Shown: one piece after another, positions 31,985 to 41,484 of the stretch | How the letters are laid out: every line of letters starts with the position of its first letter | Numbering within the stretch: position 1 is the first letter of the stretch | From: Sphingomonadales bacterium | GTDB lineage: Bacteria; Pseudomonadota; Alphaproteobacteria; Sphingomonadales; Sphingomonadaceae | Assembly: GCA_017309275.1 (NCBI GenBank) | Contig: JAFKLT010000044.1 | Coordinates: forward strand, 1 to 64,000 | Reading direction: 5' to 3' | DNA length: 64,000 bases | Notes under the pieces: generated by a model | What the model was told of the DNA's origin: nothing | What the model saw: only the letters and a program-made list of their open reading frames with translations | The model's database searches: none | Translations under genes and position numbers: made by a program

Positions 31985-34900
31985 GTGATCGCAAAACTGA
32001 TGGCGCTATCCGTCCGGCAACGCTGGGCGGTGCTCTTCCTCTTCCTCGCCATCGCGGGCCTCGGCGTCTGGCAGCTCACCAAGCTTCCGATCGACGCGGT
32101 CCCCGATATCACCAACAAACAGGTCCAGATCAACACGATCGACCCGCGTCTGTCGCCGGTCGAAATCGAGAAGCTGGTTACCTATCCGATCGAAATCTCG
32201 CTGGCAGGCATTCCGGGGCTCGAGACGACACGCTCGATCTCGCGCAACGGCTTCAGCCAGGTGACGGCGATCTTCACCGACGACACCGATCTCTATTTCG
32301 CACGCCAGCAAGTGGGCGAACGCCTGCTCCAGGCGGGCGAAAATCTGCCGGACGGGGTGCAGCCGCAGATCGGGCCGGTGACGACAGGTCTCGGCGAGGT
32401 CGTCATGTACACCGTCGGTTACAAGAACCCCGACGGCAAAGGGGCCAAGAAGGTCGCCGGGCAACCCGGCTGGCAGCCCGACGGCAGCTATCTGACCCCC
32501 GAAGGCGATATGCTCACCGATGAGATTGCCAAGGCCGGCTATCTGCGCACGGTCCAGGACTGGATCGTGAGCCCGCAATTGAAATCGGTCGGCGGCGTTG
32601 CCGGCGTCGACTCGATCGGCGGCTATGCCAAGACCTTCGTCGTCGAGCCCGACCCGACCCGCCTCACCAGCTACGGCATTTCCTACAGCGAACTCGGTGA
32701 AGCCCTCGAACGCGCCAATCTCGCAGTCGGCGCCAACTATTACAACCGGGCCGGCGAGGCCTATCTCGTGCGCGTCGATGCACGCGTCCGCTCGGTCGAC
32801 GAAATCCGCAACGCCGTCGTCGCGACGCGCGGCGGGGTTCCCGTGACTGTGGGTCAGCTCGCCAATGTGAGGATCGGCGGCGACCTTCGCACCGGTGCGG
32901 GCAGCATGAACGGCAAGGAGGCGGTGATCGGCACCGTGCTCATGCTGATCGGGCAGAACAGCCGCACCGTGGCAGAGGATGTATCGGCGAAGATCGCGCA
33001 GGTGTCGAAGACCCTGCCGCCGGGCGTCGAGGTCAAGGTGGTGCTCGACCGCGCCAAGCTGGTGAACGCTACGGTCGGCACGGTCGAGAAGAACCTCACC
33101 GAAGGCGCGCTGCTCGTGGCGGCCGCGCTCTTCTTCCTGCTCGGAAACTGGCGTGCGGCAATCATCGCGGTGCTCGTCATCCCCTTCTCCTTCCTGATGA
33201 TGGCGATGGGCATGAACGCGTTCCGGGTGCCCGGTAACCTGATGAGCCTCGGCGCGCTCGACTTCGGTCTGATCGTCGACGGGGCGGTGATCATCATCGA
33301 AAACTGCCTGGCGAGATTGGCGCACAGGCAGGAGCATGAAGGGAGATTGCTCAACCTTCGCGAGCGTCTCGAAGAGACGATGCGTGCAAGCCAGGAGATG
33401 ATCAAACCGACCGTCTTCGGGCAGGCGATCATCCTGCTCGCCTTTGCGCCGCTGCTGATGTTCACGGGCGTCGAGGGCAAGACCTTCTCGCCGATGGCCA
33501 TCACCATCATGCTCGCGCTCGTCGCCGCCTTCATCCTTGCCATCACGCTGGTCCCCGCGCTCGTCGCGCTGATGATCCGCGGCAAGGTGGCCGAGAAGGA
33601 AGTATGGGCCATCCGCAAGTCCAAGGAACGCTATCTGCCTCTGCTCGACAAGGCGATCGCGAAACCCTGGACCTTCATCGCGGGCGGCTTTGCCTTCTTC
33701 CTGCTCGCGATCCCGGCGTTCGGTCTCCTGGGCTCGGAGTTCATCCCGCAGCTCGACGAGAAGAATATGGCGCTCGCCTCGACGCGCGTGCCGTCGGTCA
33801 GCCTCGAACAGTCGCTCACCATGCAGCGCAACGTCGAGGCCGCGATCACCAAGCTGCCCGAAGTCGAGCTGATGTTCTCGAAGACGGGTACGGCCGAGGT
33901 GGCGACCGATCCGATGCCGCCGAACATCTCCGACGGTTTCGTCATCCTGAAGCCGCAGGACCAGTGGCCGGCGGGTGTCGACAGCAAGGCCGACGTCGTC
34001 GAGCGGATCGAGAAAGCCGCCGGCGGCGAGCTCGGCCAGATGTTCGAGGTCAGTCAGCCGATCCAGCTCCGCTTCAACGAGCTGATCGCCGGTGTCCGCG
34101 GCGACGTGGCTATCAAGCTTTACGGGGACGACCTCGACAAGATGTCGCTCGCCGCAAACGAGATGGTGCGCGTGCTCCAGGGCATTCCGGGTGCGGGCAG
34201 CGTCAAGGCCGACCAGGTTGGCGGCGCTCCGACGCTCGACGTGAAGCTCGATCGCAACGCGATCGCGCGCTACGGGCTCTCGGTGCAGGAGGTTGCCGAC
34301 ACGGTGTCGGCGGCGCTCGGCGGCCGCGAATCGGGTCTGCTTTACGAAGGCGACCGGCGCTTCGACATCACGGTTCGCGTTCCCGACGCGACCCGCGTCA
34401 ATCTCGACGACATCCGCGCACTGCCTGTGCTGCTGCCGTCCGAGGGCGGCAATCGCGGACAGATCCCGCTCGCACAGGTGGCACAGATCCGGCTGACCGA
34501 AGGGCTCAACCAGATCAGCCGCGAAAATGGCAAGCGGCGCGTTGTCGTGCAGGTGAACCTCGAAGGCCGCGACGCGGGCTCCTTCGTGGCCGAGGCGCAG
34601 GCGAAGATTGCCAATGTGAAGCTTCCGGCAGGCTATTACCTCGAATGGGGTGGTCAGTTCGAAAGCCTTCAGGCGGCGTCGAAGCGGCTCTCGATCGTGG
34701 TGCCGCTCTGCTTCGCTGCCATCTTCATCCTGCTCTACATGGCGCTCGGCACCTTCGGGCGCGCGACCGCCGTGTTCCTTGCGGTGCCGCTCGGCCTCGC
34801 GGGCGGGGTGTTCACCCTCGCGCTGACGGGCATCAACTTCTCGGTGTCGGCGGCGGTGGGCTTCATCTGCCTTGCCGGCGTCGCGGTCCTCAACGGTCTC

Positions 34901-35227
34901 GTCGTCATGACGGCGATACGCGAGCGGCTCGAGGATGGAACGCCTCTCGTCGAGGCGATCCGCGAGGGCATGACCGAGAAGATGCGTGCGGTGATCATGA
35001 CCGGCTTCGTGCCCGCGATCGGCTTCGTGCCGATGGCGCTCGCGACCGGGACGGGTGCCGAGGTGCAGAAGCCGCTCGCGACGACCGTCATCGGCGGTCT
35101 CATCGCGGCGACGATCCTGACGCTTCTGGTTCTTCCCGCCATCGCCAAGGTGGTGCTCGGATCGAACTGGCAGCCCGGCTTCATGAAACGCAAGTCCGAA
35201 CCGGCCGAAGCGCCGGTCACGGAATAG
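31985..35227 (+). CDS. czcA: CzcA-type heavy-metal RND efflux pump, copy 3
   Basis: A 1080-residue HME-RND pump. Helix 4 reads [20 protein letters not shown]. It shares the extra segment PDGKGAKKVAGQPGWQPDGSYL with copy 1. The start is GTG, 3 bp after the czcB stop. It is followed after 9 bp by DUF190. A long open frame on the opposite strand is a high-GC shadow. Confidence 0.95.
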   Translation: MIAKLMALSVRQRWAVLFLFLAIAGLGVWQLTKLPIDAVPDITNKQVQINTIDPRLSPVEIEKLVTYPIEISLAGIPGLETTRSISRNGFSQVTAIFTDDTDLYFARQQVGERLLQAGENLPDGVQPQIGPVTTGLGEVVMYTVGYKNPDGKGAKKVAGQPGWQPDGSYLTPEGDMLTDEIAKAGYLRTVQDWIVSPQLKSVGGVAGVDSIGGYAKTFVVEPDPTRLTSYGISYSELGEALERANLAVGANYYNRAGEAYLVRVDARVRSVDEIRNAVVATRGGVPVTVGQLANVRIGGDLRTGAGSMNGKEAVIGTVLMLIGQNSRTVAEDVSAKIAQVSKTLPPGVEVKVVLDRAKLVNATVGTVEKNLTEGALLVAAALFFLLGNWRAAIIAVLVIPFSFLMMAMGMNAFRVPGNLMSLGALDFGLIVDGAVIIIENCLARLAHRQEHEGRLLNLRERLEETMRASQEMIKPTVFGQAIILLAFAPLLMFTGVEGKTFSPMAITIMLALVAAFILAITLVPALVALMIRGKVAEKEVWAIRKSKERYLPLLDKAIAKPWTFIAGGFAFFLLAIPAFGLLGSEFIPQLDEKNMALASTRVPSVSLEQSLTMQRNVEAAITKLPEVELMFSKTGTAEVATDPMPPNISDGFVILKPQDQWPAGVDSKADVVERIEKAAGGELGQMFEVSQPIQLRFNELIAGVRGDVAIKLYGDDLDKMSLAANEMVRVLQGIPGAGSVKADQVGGAPTLDVKLDRNAIARYGLSVQEVADTVSAALGGRESGLLYEGDRRFDITVRVPDATRVNLDDIRALPVLLPSEGGNRGQIPLAQVAQIRLTEGLNQISRENGKRRVVVQVNLEGRDAGSFVAEAQAKIANVKLPAGYYLEWGGQFESLQAASKRLSIVVPLCFAAIFILLYMALGTFGRATAVFLAVPLGLAGGVFTLALTGINFSVSAAVGFICLAGVAVLNGLVVMTAIRERLEDGTPLVEAIREGMTEKMRAVIMTGFVPAIGFVPMALATGTGAEVQKPLATTVIGGLIAATILTLLVLPAIAKVVLGSNWQPGFMKRKSEPAEAPVTE

Positions 35228-35236
35228 GAGAGGAAC

Positions 35237-35581
35237 ATGCAAAAAGCATCCAAGCTCTTGCGCGTCTACACCGACGAATCTGCCTTTTTCGGTGACCAGC
35301 GCGTCTTCGAGTTCATTTCCGAACTCGCCCGCCAGCAAAAGCTGGCGGGGGTAACCGTCCTTGAAGCGGTTCTCGGTTTCGGCCGCTCGGCGCATCTTCA
35401 CCGCAAGCATGCGCTGGAGAATGACCGGGCGGTCGTGATCGAGATCATCGACGACGAGCAGAAGCTGCGCGACTTCGCGGCGCAGCTCGCCGAAATACCG
35501 GACATCGGGCTCATCACGCTCGAAGCGGTGGATATCCTCGGCGGGAAATCCGCCGCGGAGTCCCCTGATGTCCAGAGCTGA
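35237..35581 (+). CDS. DUF190 PII-like protein, copy 2
   Basis: A 114-residue DUF190 protein (MQKASKLLRVYTDESAFFGDQRVFEFISELA ... LAGVTVLEAVLGFGRSAHLH), paralogous to 10290-10598. An AGGAG ribosome site precedes it. It follows czcA copy 3, repeating the arrangement of operon 1. A trimeric PII-like fold is expected; a regulatory link to the pump is inferred. Confidence 0.85.
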   Translation: MQKASKLLRVYTDESAFFGDQRVFEFISELARQQKLAGVTVLEAVLGFGRSAHLHRKHALENDRAVVIEIIDDEQKLRDFAAQLAEIPDIGLITLEAVDILGGKSAAESPDVQS

Positions 35582-35662
35582 CCGGCACCTTGCCGGTCTA
35601 CACCGCGGCGCAGGTCCCCGGCCTGCGTCGCGGACCAGCTTGCGCGAGCGAGGGGGCAGCCG

Positions 35663-36133
35663 ATGTTCTCGGTAGGTACCTCGCTCCGCTTGCCGGTCCC
35701 GATCGGGCGTGTCTGGCGCCTGCTCGTCGATATCGAGCGATACGGCGACTGGCATCCGACGCTCCGCTTCACCGATCGTCCCGGTGATGAAGAGCGGCTC
35801 GACTATGTCTATTCGCCGCGCGGGGCGCGTGGACCCGAACTGTCGGCCGAGGGCCGGATCACCGGTCTCGACTGGCTTTCGGGTTTCTCATGGCGGACCG
35901 GTATGCGCGGTCTGCTCGTCATCGAGGAGAGTTACCGGCTCGAAAAGCTCGGTCAGGGCGTCGAGGTCACACACCGGCTCGACTGCCGCGGCGTCTTCTC
36001 CTGGCTCGGCTATCCCTTTCTGCGCCGCGCCTGCTCGGTGTTCCTGCGCCGCTCGAACGCGGCGCTCGAAAAGCATTTCCGCCGCACGACCGTCCAGTCG
36101 CGTTATGCGCGGCCGAGCGGACGGCGCGCATGA
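35663..36133 (+). CDS. SRPBCC (START-like) protein, different subgroup
   Basis: A 156-residue SRPBCC protein (FSVGTSLRLPVPIGRVWRLLVDIERYGDWHPTLRF) with a basic C-terminus. It is less similar to the 8660-9136/38923-39408 pair than these are to each other. It follows the DUF190 gene on the same strand by 81 bp. Ligand unknown. Confidence 0.75.
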   Translation: MFSVGTSLRLPVPIGRVWRLLVDIERYGDWHPTLRFTDRPGDEERLDYVYSPRGARGPELSAEGRITGLDWLSGFSWRTGMRGLLVIEESYRLEKLGQGVEVTHRLDCRGVFSWLGYPFLRRACSVFLRRSNAALEKHFRRTTVQSRYARPSGRRA

Positions 36134-36212
36134 TTTTGAGTTCGAAACCTGGCCGTCGGAGGCCCCTCTCATTCGCCCCCCTCACCACGGGCAGGGGTCT
36201 CCGGCGGTCAGG

Positions 36213-36257
36213 GAGGTGCGGGAGCCGGGTCGCATCCCGAGAAGGTTCCCGCACCTC
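36213..36257. repeat. Long stem-loop between SRPBCC and P1B-4 ATPase genes
   Basis: GAGGTGCGGGA and TCCCGCACCTC form a perfect 11-bp stem across a 23-nt loop that itself contains a CGGG/CCCG stem. No T-run follows, so this may be a weak terminator or a processing signal in the 190-bp gap. Confidence 0.55.
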
Positions 36258-36323
36258 ATCCTGCCGTGCGTTTAACATGCGCCCGGACCGCAATGCCGAT
36301 CGCCAAGTGAAAAGGATCGCATC

Positions 36324-38864
36324 ATGAGTGACCAGTTGCGGCTCGATATTCCGCTACTCCTCCCCGAAGTCGCCGATACCGCCGACCGCTGCGTCGCGCG
36401 CCTGATGAGCGAACTCGAAGGACGCGAAGGCGTCGACAAGGTCCATGTGGTCCGGTCGAGCGACGCTTCGCCGCCGCAGCTCTGCATCCATTACCGTCCG
36501 GACATTCTCCCGCTCGAACGCGTGCGGCAGCTCGCGCGAAGCGCCGGCGCGGAGCTCACCGGCCAATATCAGCATCTCTTCTGGGACGATCTCGAGGGCG
36601 TCGGCCACGCGCGGCGCGCGCGGACGATCGGCCTTCGGCTTCGCGAAATGCCGGGCGTGATCGAAGCCGAAGTCGGCGCGGCGGGGACGCTGCGCGCCGA
36701 GTTCCAGCGCTCGGAAACCTCCATCGAAGCGATCAGAAAGGTATTGTCGGATATGGGCGTCACCCGGAAATCGGCTGCCGTCGCCGCGGCTGTCCCGGCA
36801 CAAGCTGGACATGTGCATGGTGACGATGGTCATGATCATGGCCCCGATCACACCCACGGACCCGACCATAAGCATGGCCATACGGGGCCGGACGATCATG
36901 ATCATGGTCATGACCATGGCGGGATATTCGGCGAACGCACCGAGCTGATTTTCGCCCTCCTTTGCGGTCTCGTCCTCGGCATCGGTTTCGCGATCGAGAA
37001 GTTCGAGGTCGCTCCCGGGTGGGTGAGCTTCGGCCTCTATCTTGCTGCCTATGGTTTCGGCGGCTGGTTCACCGTCCGTGAAGCGATCGAGAATCTGAAG
37101 CTCAAGCGCTTCGAGATCGACACGCTGATGCTCGTCGCCGCAGCCGGCGCGGCAGCGCTGGGCGCTTGGGCCGAAGGCGCGCTGCTTCTCTTCCTCTTCA
37201 GCTTGGGCCATGCGCTAGAACATTATGCCATGGGCCGCGCCAAGCGCGCGATCGAGGCGCTCGCCGAACTGGCGCCTCAGACCGCCGTGGTGAAGAACGA
37301 CGACGGCAGCACGCGCGAAGTGGCGGTCGAGCTTCTGCAGATCGGCGACACGGTCGTGGTCAAGCCCAACGAGCGGCTCCCGGCTGACGGTTTTGTCGTC
37401 GCTGGGCGAACGGCAGTAGATCAGGCGCCCGTGACGGGAGAAAGCGTTCCCGTCGACAAAGAGCCTGTGCCGAGCCGCTCAATCGCCGCAGCAAGTCCCG
37501 ATGCTATCGATTCAAAAAATCGGGTCTTCGCGGGTACGATCAACGGCTATGGGGTTATCCACGTTGCAGTGACACGGCTTGCCGGCGACTCTGCTCTCGC
37601 CAAAGTCGTTCAGATGGTAAGTGAAGCCGAAACGCAAAAGTCTCCGACCCAGCGATTCACCGACCGCTTCGAAAGGATTTTTGTTCCCAGCGTGCTCGCG
37701 TTGGTTTTTCTACTGCTCTTTTCCTGGGTCATTATAGACGAACCATTTCGCGACAGCTTCTATCGGGCAATGGCGGTCTTGGTTGCCGCTAGTCCCTGCG
37801 CGCTCGCAATAGCCACGCCGAGTGCTGTCCTTTCAGGGGTAGCCCGCGCCGCCCGTGGCGGTGTGCTCGTAAAGGGAGGTGGGCCGCTCGAAAGCCTCGG
37901 TTCGCTCACTGCACTGGCATTTGACAAGACCGGCACGCTTACGGAGGGGGAGCCACGGATTGTGTCCGTAATCCCTTCAGTCGATGTAACGGGCGACGAA
38001 CTATTACGGGTTGCAATTTCGGTTGAACAGCTGAGCGATCATCCGCTGGCTCGCGCCATAGCTCGTGATGGCCGAGAACTGCTGGCTTCCGGGAATATTC
38101 CGGAAGCGCAGGATTTTAGAAGCCGCACTGGTGAGGGTGTCTCCGCGACCGTTGACGGCGAAGACGTGCTGATCGGGAAATCCGAGATGTTCGGGCGTAA
38201 TGGTACGCCCCCCCTAGGTCCCGAACTCCTAGCAGAGATTGAGCGCTTGCGCTTGAACGGTCGGACCACAATGGCCGTTCGGAAGGGGACGCGCGACCTT
38301 GGGGTGATCGGACTAATGGACCAGCCCCGAAAATCAGCGCCTTCCACGATCTCTAAACTACGACACCTCGGGATTCGCCGCATGATCATGGTTTCGGGCG
38401 ACAACCAGCAGGTCGCGGAGGCTGTCGCTGGTGAAGTCGGTATCGACGAGGCATGGGGCGACCTCATGCCTGATCAGAAAGTTGACGCCATACGCGATCT
38501 GAAGGCCAGGCAACCTGTAGCGATGGTCGGCGATGGCGTCAACGATGCTCCCGCTATGGCAAATGCTACCGTCGGCATCGCTATGGGGGCGGCTGGATCA
38601 GATGTCGCTCTTGAAGCCGCCGACGTCGCTTTGATGGCAGACGATCTCGCGCATCTGCCCTTCGCGATCGGTCTTAGTCGCCAGACGCGGCGGATCATTC
38701 GCCAGAATCTGGTCGTGAGCCTCGGCGTGGTTGTTGTCCTCGTGCCGGCGACGATCTTCGGGCTCGGTATCGGTCCCGCAGTCGCGGCGCATGAAGGTTC
38801 GACGCTCGTTGTTGTCGCCAACGCGCTGCGCCTGCTCGCCTATCGCGACCGCGTCGCGGACTGA
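36324..38864 (+). CDS. P1B-4-type metal-exporting ATPase (Co/Zn/Cd), mosaic
   Basis: An 846-residue P-type ATPase. Motifs include TGES, an SPCALAIATP site in place of CPC, DKTGT phosphorylation, SDHPLA and GDGVNDAPA. The SPC motif plus HEGST in the final helices identifies the P1B-4 branch (CoaT/CtpD-like; Co, Zn or Fe). The N-terminal region has two HMA-like folds without CxxC and a His/Asp-rich loop (HVHGDDGHDHGPDHTHGPDH) that likely binds cations. The middle of the gene, roughly 37390-38640, is clearly AT-richer than both ends (about 50% GC in sampled blocks against about 60%) and uses TTA, CTA and ATA codons, suggesting recombination. Confidence 0.92.
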   Translation: MSDQLRLDIPLLLPEVADTADRCVARLMSELEGREGVDKVHVVRSSDASPPQLCIHYRPDILPLERVRQLARSAGAELTGQYQHLFWDDLEGVGHARRARTIGLRLREMPGVIEAEVGAAGTLRAEFQRSETSIEAIRKVLSDMGVTRKSAAVAAAVPAQAGHVHGDDGHDHGPDHTHGPDHKHGHTGPDDHDHGHDHGGIFGERTELIFALLCGLVLGIGFAIEKFEVAPGWVSFGLYLAAYGFGGWFTVREAIENLKLKRFEIDTLMLVAAAGAAALGAWAEGALLLFLFSLGHALEHYAMGRAKRAIEALAELAPQTAVVKNDDGSTREVAVELLQIGDTVVVKPNERLPADGFVVAGRTAVDQAPVTGESVPVDKEPVPSRSIAAASPDAIDSKNRVFAGTINGYGVIHVAVTRLAGDSALAKVVQMVSEAETQKSPTQRFTDRFERIFVPSVLALVFLLLFSWVIIDEPFRDSFYRAMAVLVAASPCALAIATPSAVLSGVARAARGGVLVKGGGPLESLGSLTALAFDKTGTLTEGEPRIVSVIPSVDVTGDELLRVAISVEQLSDHPLARAIARDGRELLASGNIPEAQDFRSRTGEGVSATVDGEDVLIGKSEMFGRNGTPPLGPELLAEIERLRLNGRTTMAVRKGTRDLGVIGLMDQPRKSAPSTISKLRHLGIRRMIMVSGDNQQVAEAVAGEVGIDEAWGDLMPDQKVDAIRDLKARQPVAMVGDGVNDAPAMANATVGIAMGAAGSDVALEAADVALMADDLAHLPFAIGLSRQTRRIIRQNLVVSLGVVVVLVPATIFGLGIGPAVAAHEGSTLVVVANALRLLAYRDRVAD

Positions 38865-38922
38865 GCGGTGACCAGGTCGCCGACGGCCCGGACCGCGCGT
38901 GCGAAGGAGGAAAGGAGACGTG

Positions 38923-39408
38923 ATGGAGTTCGAGCGGGAGCATGATCTCCCCTATAGTCCGGAGCAGATATGGGCGGTTCTCGGCGACTTCGAGAACCAC
39001 CGGATCTGGAATCCCTATGTCCGCATCGAGCGTTTGACCGAGGACCCGATCGCGATCCGCTATTCGATGCGAATGGATCCCCACAAGCCCAAGTTTCTCG
39101 AGGTTCCCGCTGCGGTAACGTCAGCGCGCCCCGGGGAAGAACTGATACTCGACGTGAAGCCTAGCTTCATCCTCCAGTTCGAGGAAAGCTACATCCTGAC
39201 GCCGACGGCAAGCGGGACGAAGTTCGTCCACCGCTACCGCTGCCGCGGGCCCTTTGCCTGGCTCCGGCTTCCCGGCATCAAGACCAGCTTCCAGAGAATG
39301 ATCGGGTCGATCGACGGCATCCTGCTCAGCTATCTCAAGTCCAAGTATAGCAAGCCGCAATCGCCGCCCCGGCGAACCAAACCGAAGTTCAGAGGTGGCC
39401 GGCGATGA
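38923..39408 (+). CDS. SRPBCC (START-like) protein, copy 2
   Basis: A 161-residue SRPBCC protein starting MEFEREHDLPYSPEQIWAVLGDFENHRIWNPYVRIE, paralogous to 8660-9136. The ATG at 38923 has AGGAGA upstream and is preferred over one eight codons earlier. Its stop overlaps the DsbB start (ATGA), so it is coupled to the redox pair. Confidence 0.87.
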   Translation: MEFEREHDLPYSPEQIWAVLGDFENHRIWNPYVRIERLTEDPIAIRYSMRMDPHKPKFLEVPAAVTSARPGEELILDVKPSFILQFEESYILTPTASGTKFVHRYRCRGPFAWLRLPGIKTSFQRMIGSIDGILLSYLKSKYSKPQSPPRRTKPKFRGGRR

Positions 39409-39839
39409 CGAGCTTTCCGCTTCTCGCTCCGCACAAATGGCGTCCGCTCGGCGCGGCCTGGACGATTGCCCTCTTGTCGAGCCTCGCCGTCCTCTTCGTC
39501 GGCGAGGTCATGGGTCAGGCACCGTGCGATCTCTGCTGGTTTCAGCGCGCCTTCATGTTCCCGCTCGCGATCATTCTCGGCATCGCCGCGTTCAAGTCGG
39601 ACCGCGCCGTCATTCCTTACGGGCTGGCGCTGGCCGCGGGAGGCAGCCTCGTCGCCCTCTATCATAGCCTGCTCTATGCCGGCGTCATTCCGGCCCCGAT
39701 CGTCCCCTGCACCGGCGGTCCCTCCTGCTCGGGCGAGAGCATGGCGATCGGAGGCGTGCCGCTGCCCCTCCTGTCGCTCACCGCTTTCGCGATCATCCTT
39801 ATCCTCTTGCTCAACTTCCAAAGGAGACTGAAATCATGA
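39405..39839 (+). CDS. DsbB-family disulfide-bond protein
   Basis: A 144-residue four-span membrane protein with the two periplasmic cysteine pairs of DsbB: CDLCW in loop 1 and CTGGPSC in loop 2. It reoxidises a DsbA partner using quinones. The start overlaps the SRPBCC gene and the stop overlaps the DsbA-like gene, each by ATGA, giving a coupled three-gene unit. Confidence 0.88.
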   Translation: MTSFPLLAPHKWRPLGAAWTIALLSSLAVLFVGEVMGQAPCDLCWFQRAFMFPLAIILGIAAFKSDRAVIPYGLALAAGGSLVALYHSLLYAGVIPAPIVPCTGGPSCSGESMAIGGVPLPLLSLTAFAIILILLLNFQRRLKS

Positions 39840-40480
39840 ACAGACGTATCGGAGTGGTGGCCACGCTTGTCGTTTCGGCACTCGCCTTCACCGGCGGCGC
39901 GATGCTCTACAGCGGAACCGCCGAGGGCGAACCCACGAAGAAGGTCGTGGCGGGGCCCGTCGACAGCCTCATTCGCCCGCACTCGCCGATCATCGGCCCC
40001 AAGAATGCCCCGGTCACGATCGTCGAATTCTTCGACCCGTCGTGCGAGGCCTGCCGCGCCTTCTATCCGACGGTGAAGGGCATCGTCGCCAAATATCCCA
40101 AGGATGTGCGTCTTGTGATGCGCTACCTGCCGCTGCACCCCGGCTCGGCCGAGGCGATCGTGATCCTCGAAGCCGCGCGCGTGCAGGGCAAGCTTGTGCC
40201 GGTGACGGCGGCGCTGCTCGAGGCGCAGCCCGACTGGCATGACGGGAAGATGGACGGCGCCTGGGCCGCGGCCGAGAAGGCCGGCCTCAATGTCGCGAAA
40301 GCGCGCGCGATGCCGACCGCCGATGCGATGTCCTGGATGGAACAGGACATTGCCGACGCGCGCGCGGTCGGCGTCAAGGGCACCCCGACATTTTTTGTCA
40401 ATGGCGAGATGCTCGTCCAGCCCAGCCCCGAACAGGTCGAGGCCCGAGTCCAGGCCGCCGTCGCGGCAAAGGGCAAATGA
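39836..40480 (+). CDS. DsbA-family periplasmic thioredoxin
   Basis: A 214-residue secreted thioredoxin-fold protein with signal anchor, active site CEAC in FFDPSCEACRAFYPT, and the cis-Pro loop GVKGTPTFFVNGEML. It is likely the partner of the DsbB-like protein in the preceding gene. The pair is often found with metal-resistance genes, where it may repair or fold periplasmic Cys proteins damaged by cations. Confidence 0.88.
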   Translation: MNRRIGVVATLVVSALAFTGGAMLYSGTAEGEPTKKVVAGPVDSLIRPHSPIIGPKNAPVTIVEFFDPSCEACRAFYPTVKGIVAKYPKDVRLVMRYLPLHPGSAEAIVILEAARVQGKLVPVTAALLEAQPDWHDGKMDGAWAAAEKAGLNVAKARAMPTADAMSWMEQDIADARAVGVKGTPTFFVNGEMLVQPSPEQVEARVQAAVAAKGK

Positions 40481-40485
40481 GGGCC

Positions 40486-40520
40486 GCACCCGCCCCGCTT
40501 CGTCCACGCGGGGCGGGTGC
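40486..40520 (+). terminator. Strong stem-loop after the DsbA-like gene
   Basis: GCACCCGCCCCGC and GCGGGGCGGGTGC form a perfect 13-bp stem with a 9-nt loop, 5 bp after the stop. No U-tract follows, so termination strength is uncertain, but position and stability fit an operon end. Confidence 0.6.
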
Positions 40521-40670
40521 CCACCATCCGTCGCGACGCTGTCTCTCCCGCCATCGGCCTGTCGCATGGACACGCCGGGTCACCGGCCGATCGGCGGCGG
40601 TGGAGGAAATATTCACAGCGCATTCAAGCATGAAGGGGGATTTTGACCGCCACGAAAAGGAGAGACTGAC

Positions 40671-40976
40671 ATGCGAAAACTGATGACGATCGCGGCTGCG
40701 ATGCTCGCCTTCGCGGTCCCCGGAACGGCGCTTGCCCAGCATCATGGCGATCGCGGCGGATATAGCCGCGGCCATGATGCGCCGCGTGGCCACGACCGCG
40801 ACTATCGTTCGAACCGGCACGACCAGCCCTATTATGGCAATGACCGGGGCTATCGCGGCTACGACCCCTATTATCGCGGATACGATCGCCGCTACGAACG
40901 CCGCGACCGCTACGAGCGGCGCTATCAGAAGCGCCGGATGCACCACCACCATCGCGGGCGTCACTGGCGCGGGTGA
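40671..40976 (+). CDS. Secreted Arg/Tyr/His-rich small protein
   Basis: A 101-residue protein with a signal peptide (MRKLMTIAAAMLAFAVPGTALA) and a mature part of repeated RGYD, YRGYD and ERRDRYERR units ending HHHHRGRHWRG. A strong AAGGAG ribosome site precedes the ATG. Such RY/His-rich secreted proteins are common in sphingomonads; no function is known. The strong positive charge suggests binding to envelope polyanions or metals. Confidence 0.75.
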   Translation: MRKLMTIAAAMLAFAVPGTALAQHHGDRGGYSRGHDAPRGHDRDYRSNRHDQPYYGNDRGYRGYDPYYRGYDRRYERRDRYERRYQKRRMHHHHRGRHWRG

Positions 40977-41041
40977 GCCGGCAGGGACGTTGGCGCCGGG
41001 ATAGTGCTCGTCTAGGAAGGGCCGCTTCTATGGGGGGATAG

Positions 41042-41458
41042 ATGATGCGGCACCGATCCGAGACATGGCTTGCCTGGTTTTCGCTTTTCGCGACGACGAT
41101 CCATTTCACCCTCGAAACCTGGTATCATATGGTCTGGGGGCAACCGCTTCAGGCGTTGCTCGTCGACTATATCAGCGTGGCGCTGATGATTTTCGGGGCC
41201 GTGACATCGCTCCGCATCAGGCCGCGTAGTGCGGCCGGCCTGCTGGCCGCCGCCTGGACCTACAATCTCGGCTTCGGGTGGCGGAGCGCCTTTGGCAGAC
41301 TGGAGGCGCTGGAGCGCGGCGCGGCGCCGGTCAACGGCGAGGCGTCCTTCGTTCTCCCGATCGTCGCGGCCTCGCTCATGATCGTGGCAATCGTGATGGT
41401 CTGGGCGCTCTTTCTCGCCTGGCGGCAGGCATTGAGCCCTTCACCGGCGAACGGCTGA
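41042..41458 (+). CDS. Small integral membrane protein, hypothetical
   Basis: A 138-residue protein with about four hydrophobic segments (LAWFSLFATTIHFTLETWYHMVWG, LLVDYISVALMIFGAVTSL, LLAAAWTYNLGFG, LPIVAASLMIVAIVMVWALFLAW). No family is recognised. It lies between the RY-rich protein and a convergent methyltransferase. Confidence 0.7.
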   Translation: MMRHRSETWLAWFSLFATTIHFTLETWYHMVWGQPLQALLVDYISVALMIFGAVTSLRIRPRSAAGLLAAAWTYNLGFGWRSAFGRLEALERGAAPVNGEASFVLPIVAASLMIVAIVMVWALFLAWRQALSPSPANG

Positions 41459-41484
41459 CGGCGGGCGAGACACCCGGCTGGTCG

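Noticed and set aside
32006-35755. 1249-codon open frame on the minus strand
   Set aside because: Exactly opposite czcA copy 3; Arg/His/Asp-rich low-quality translation typical of a shadow frame in GC-rich DNA.
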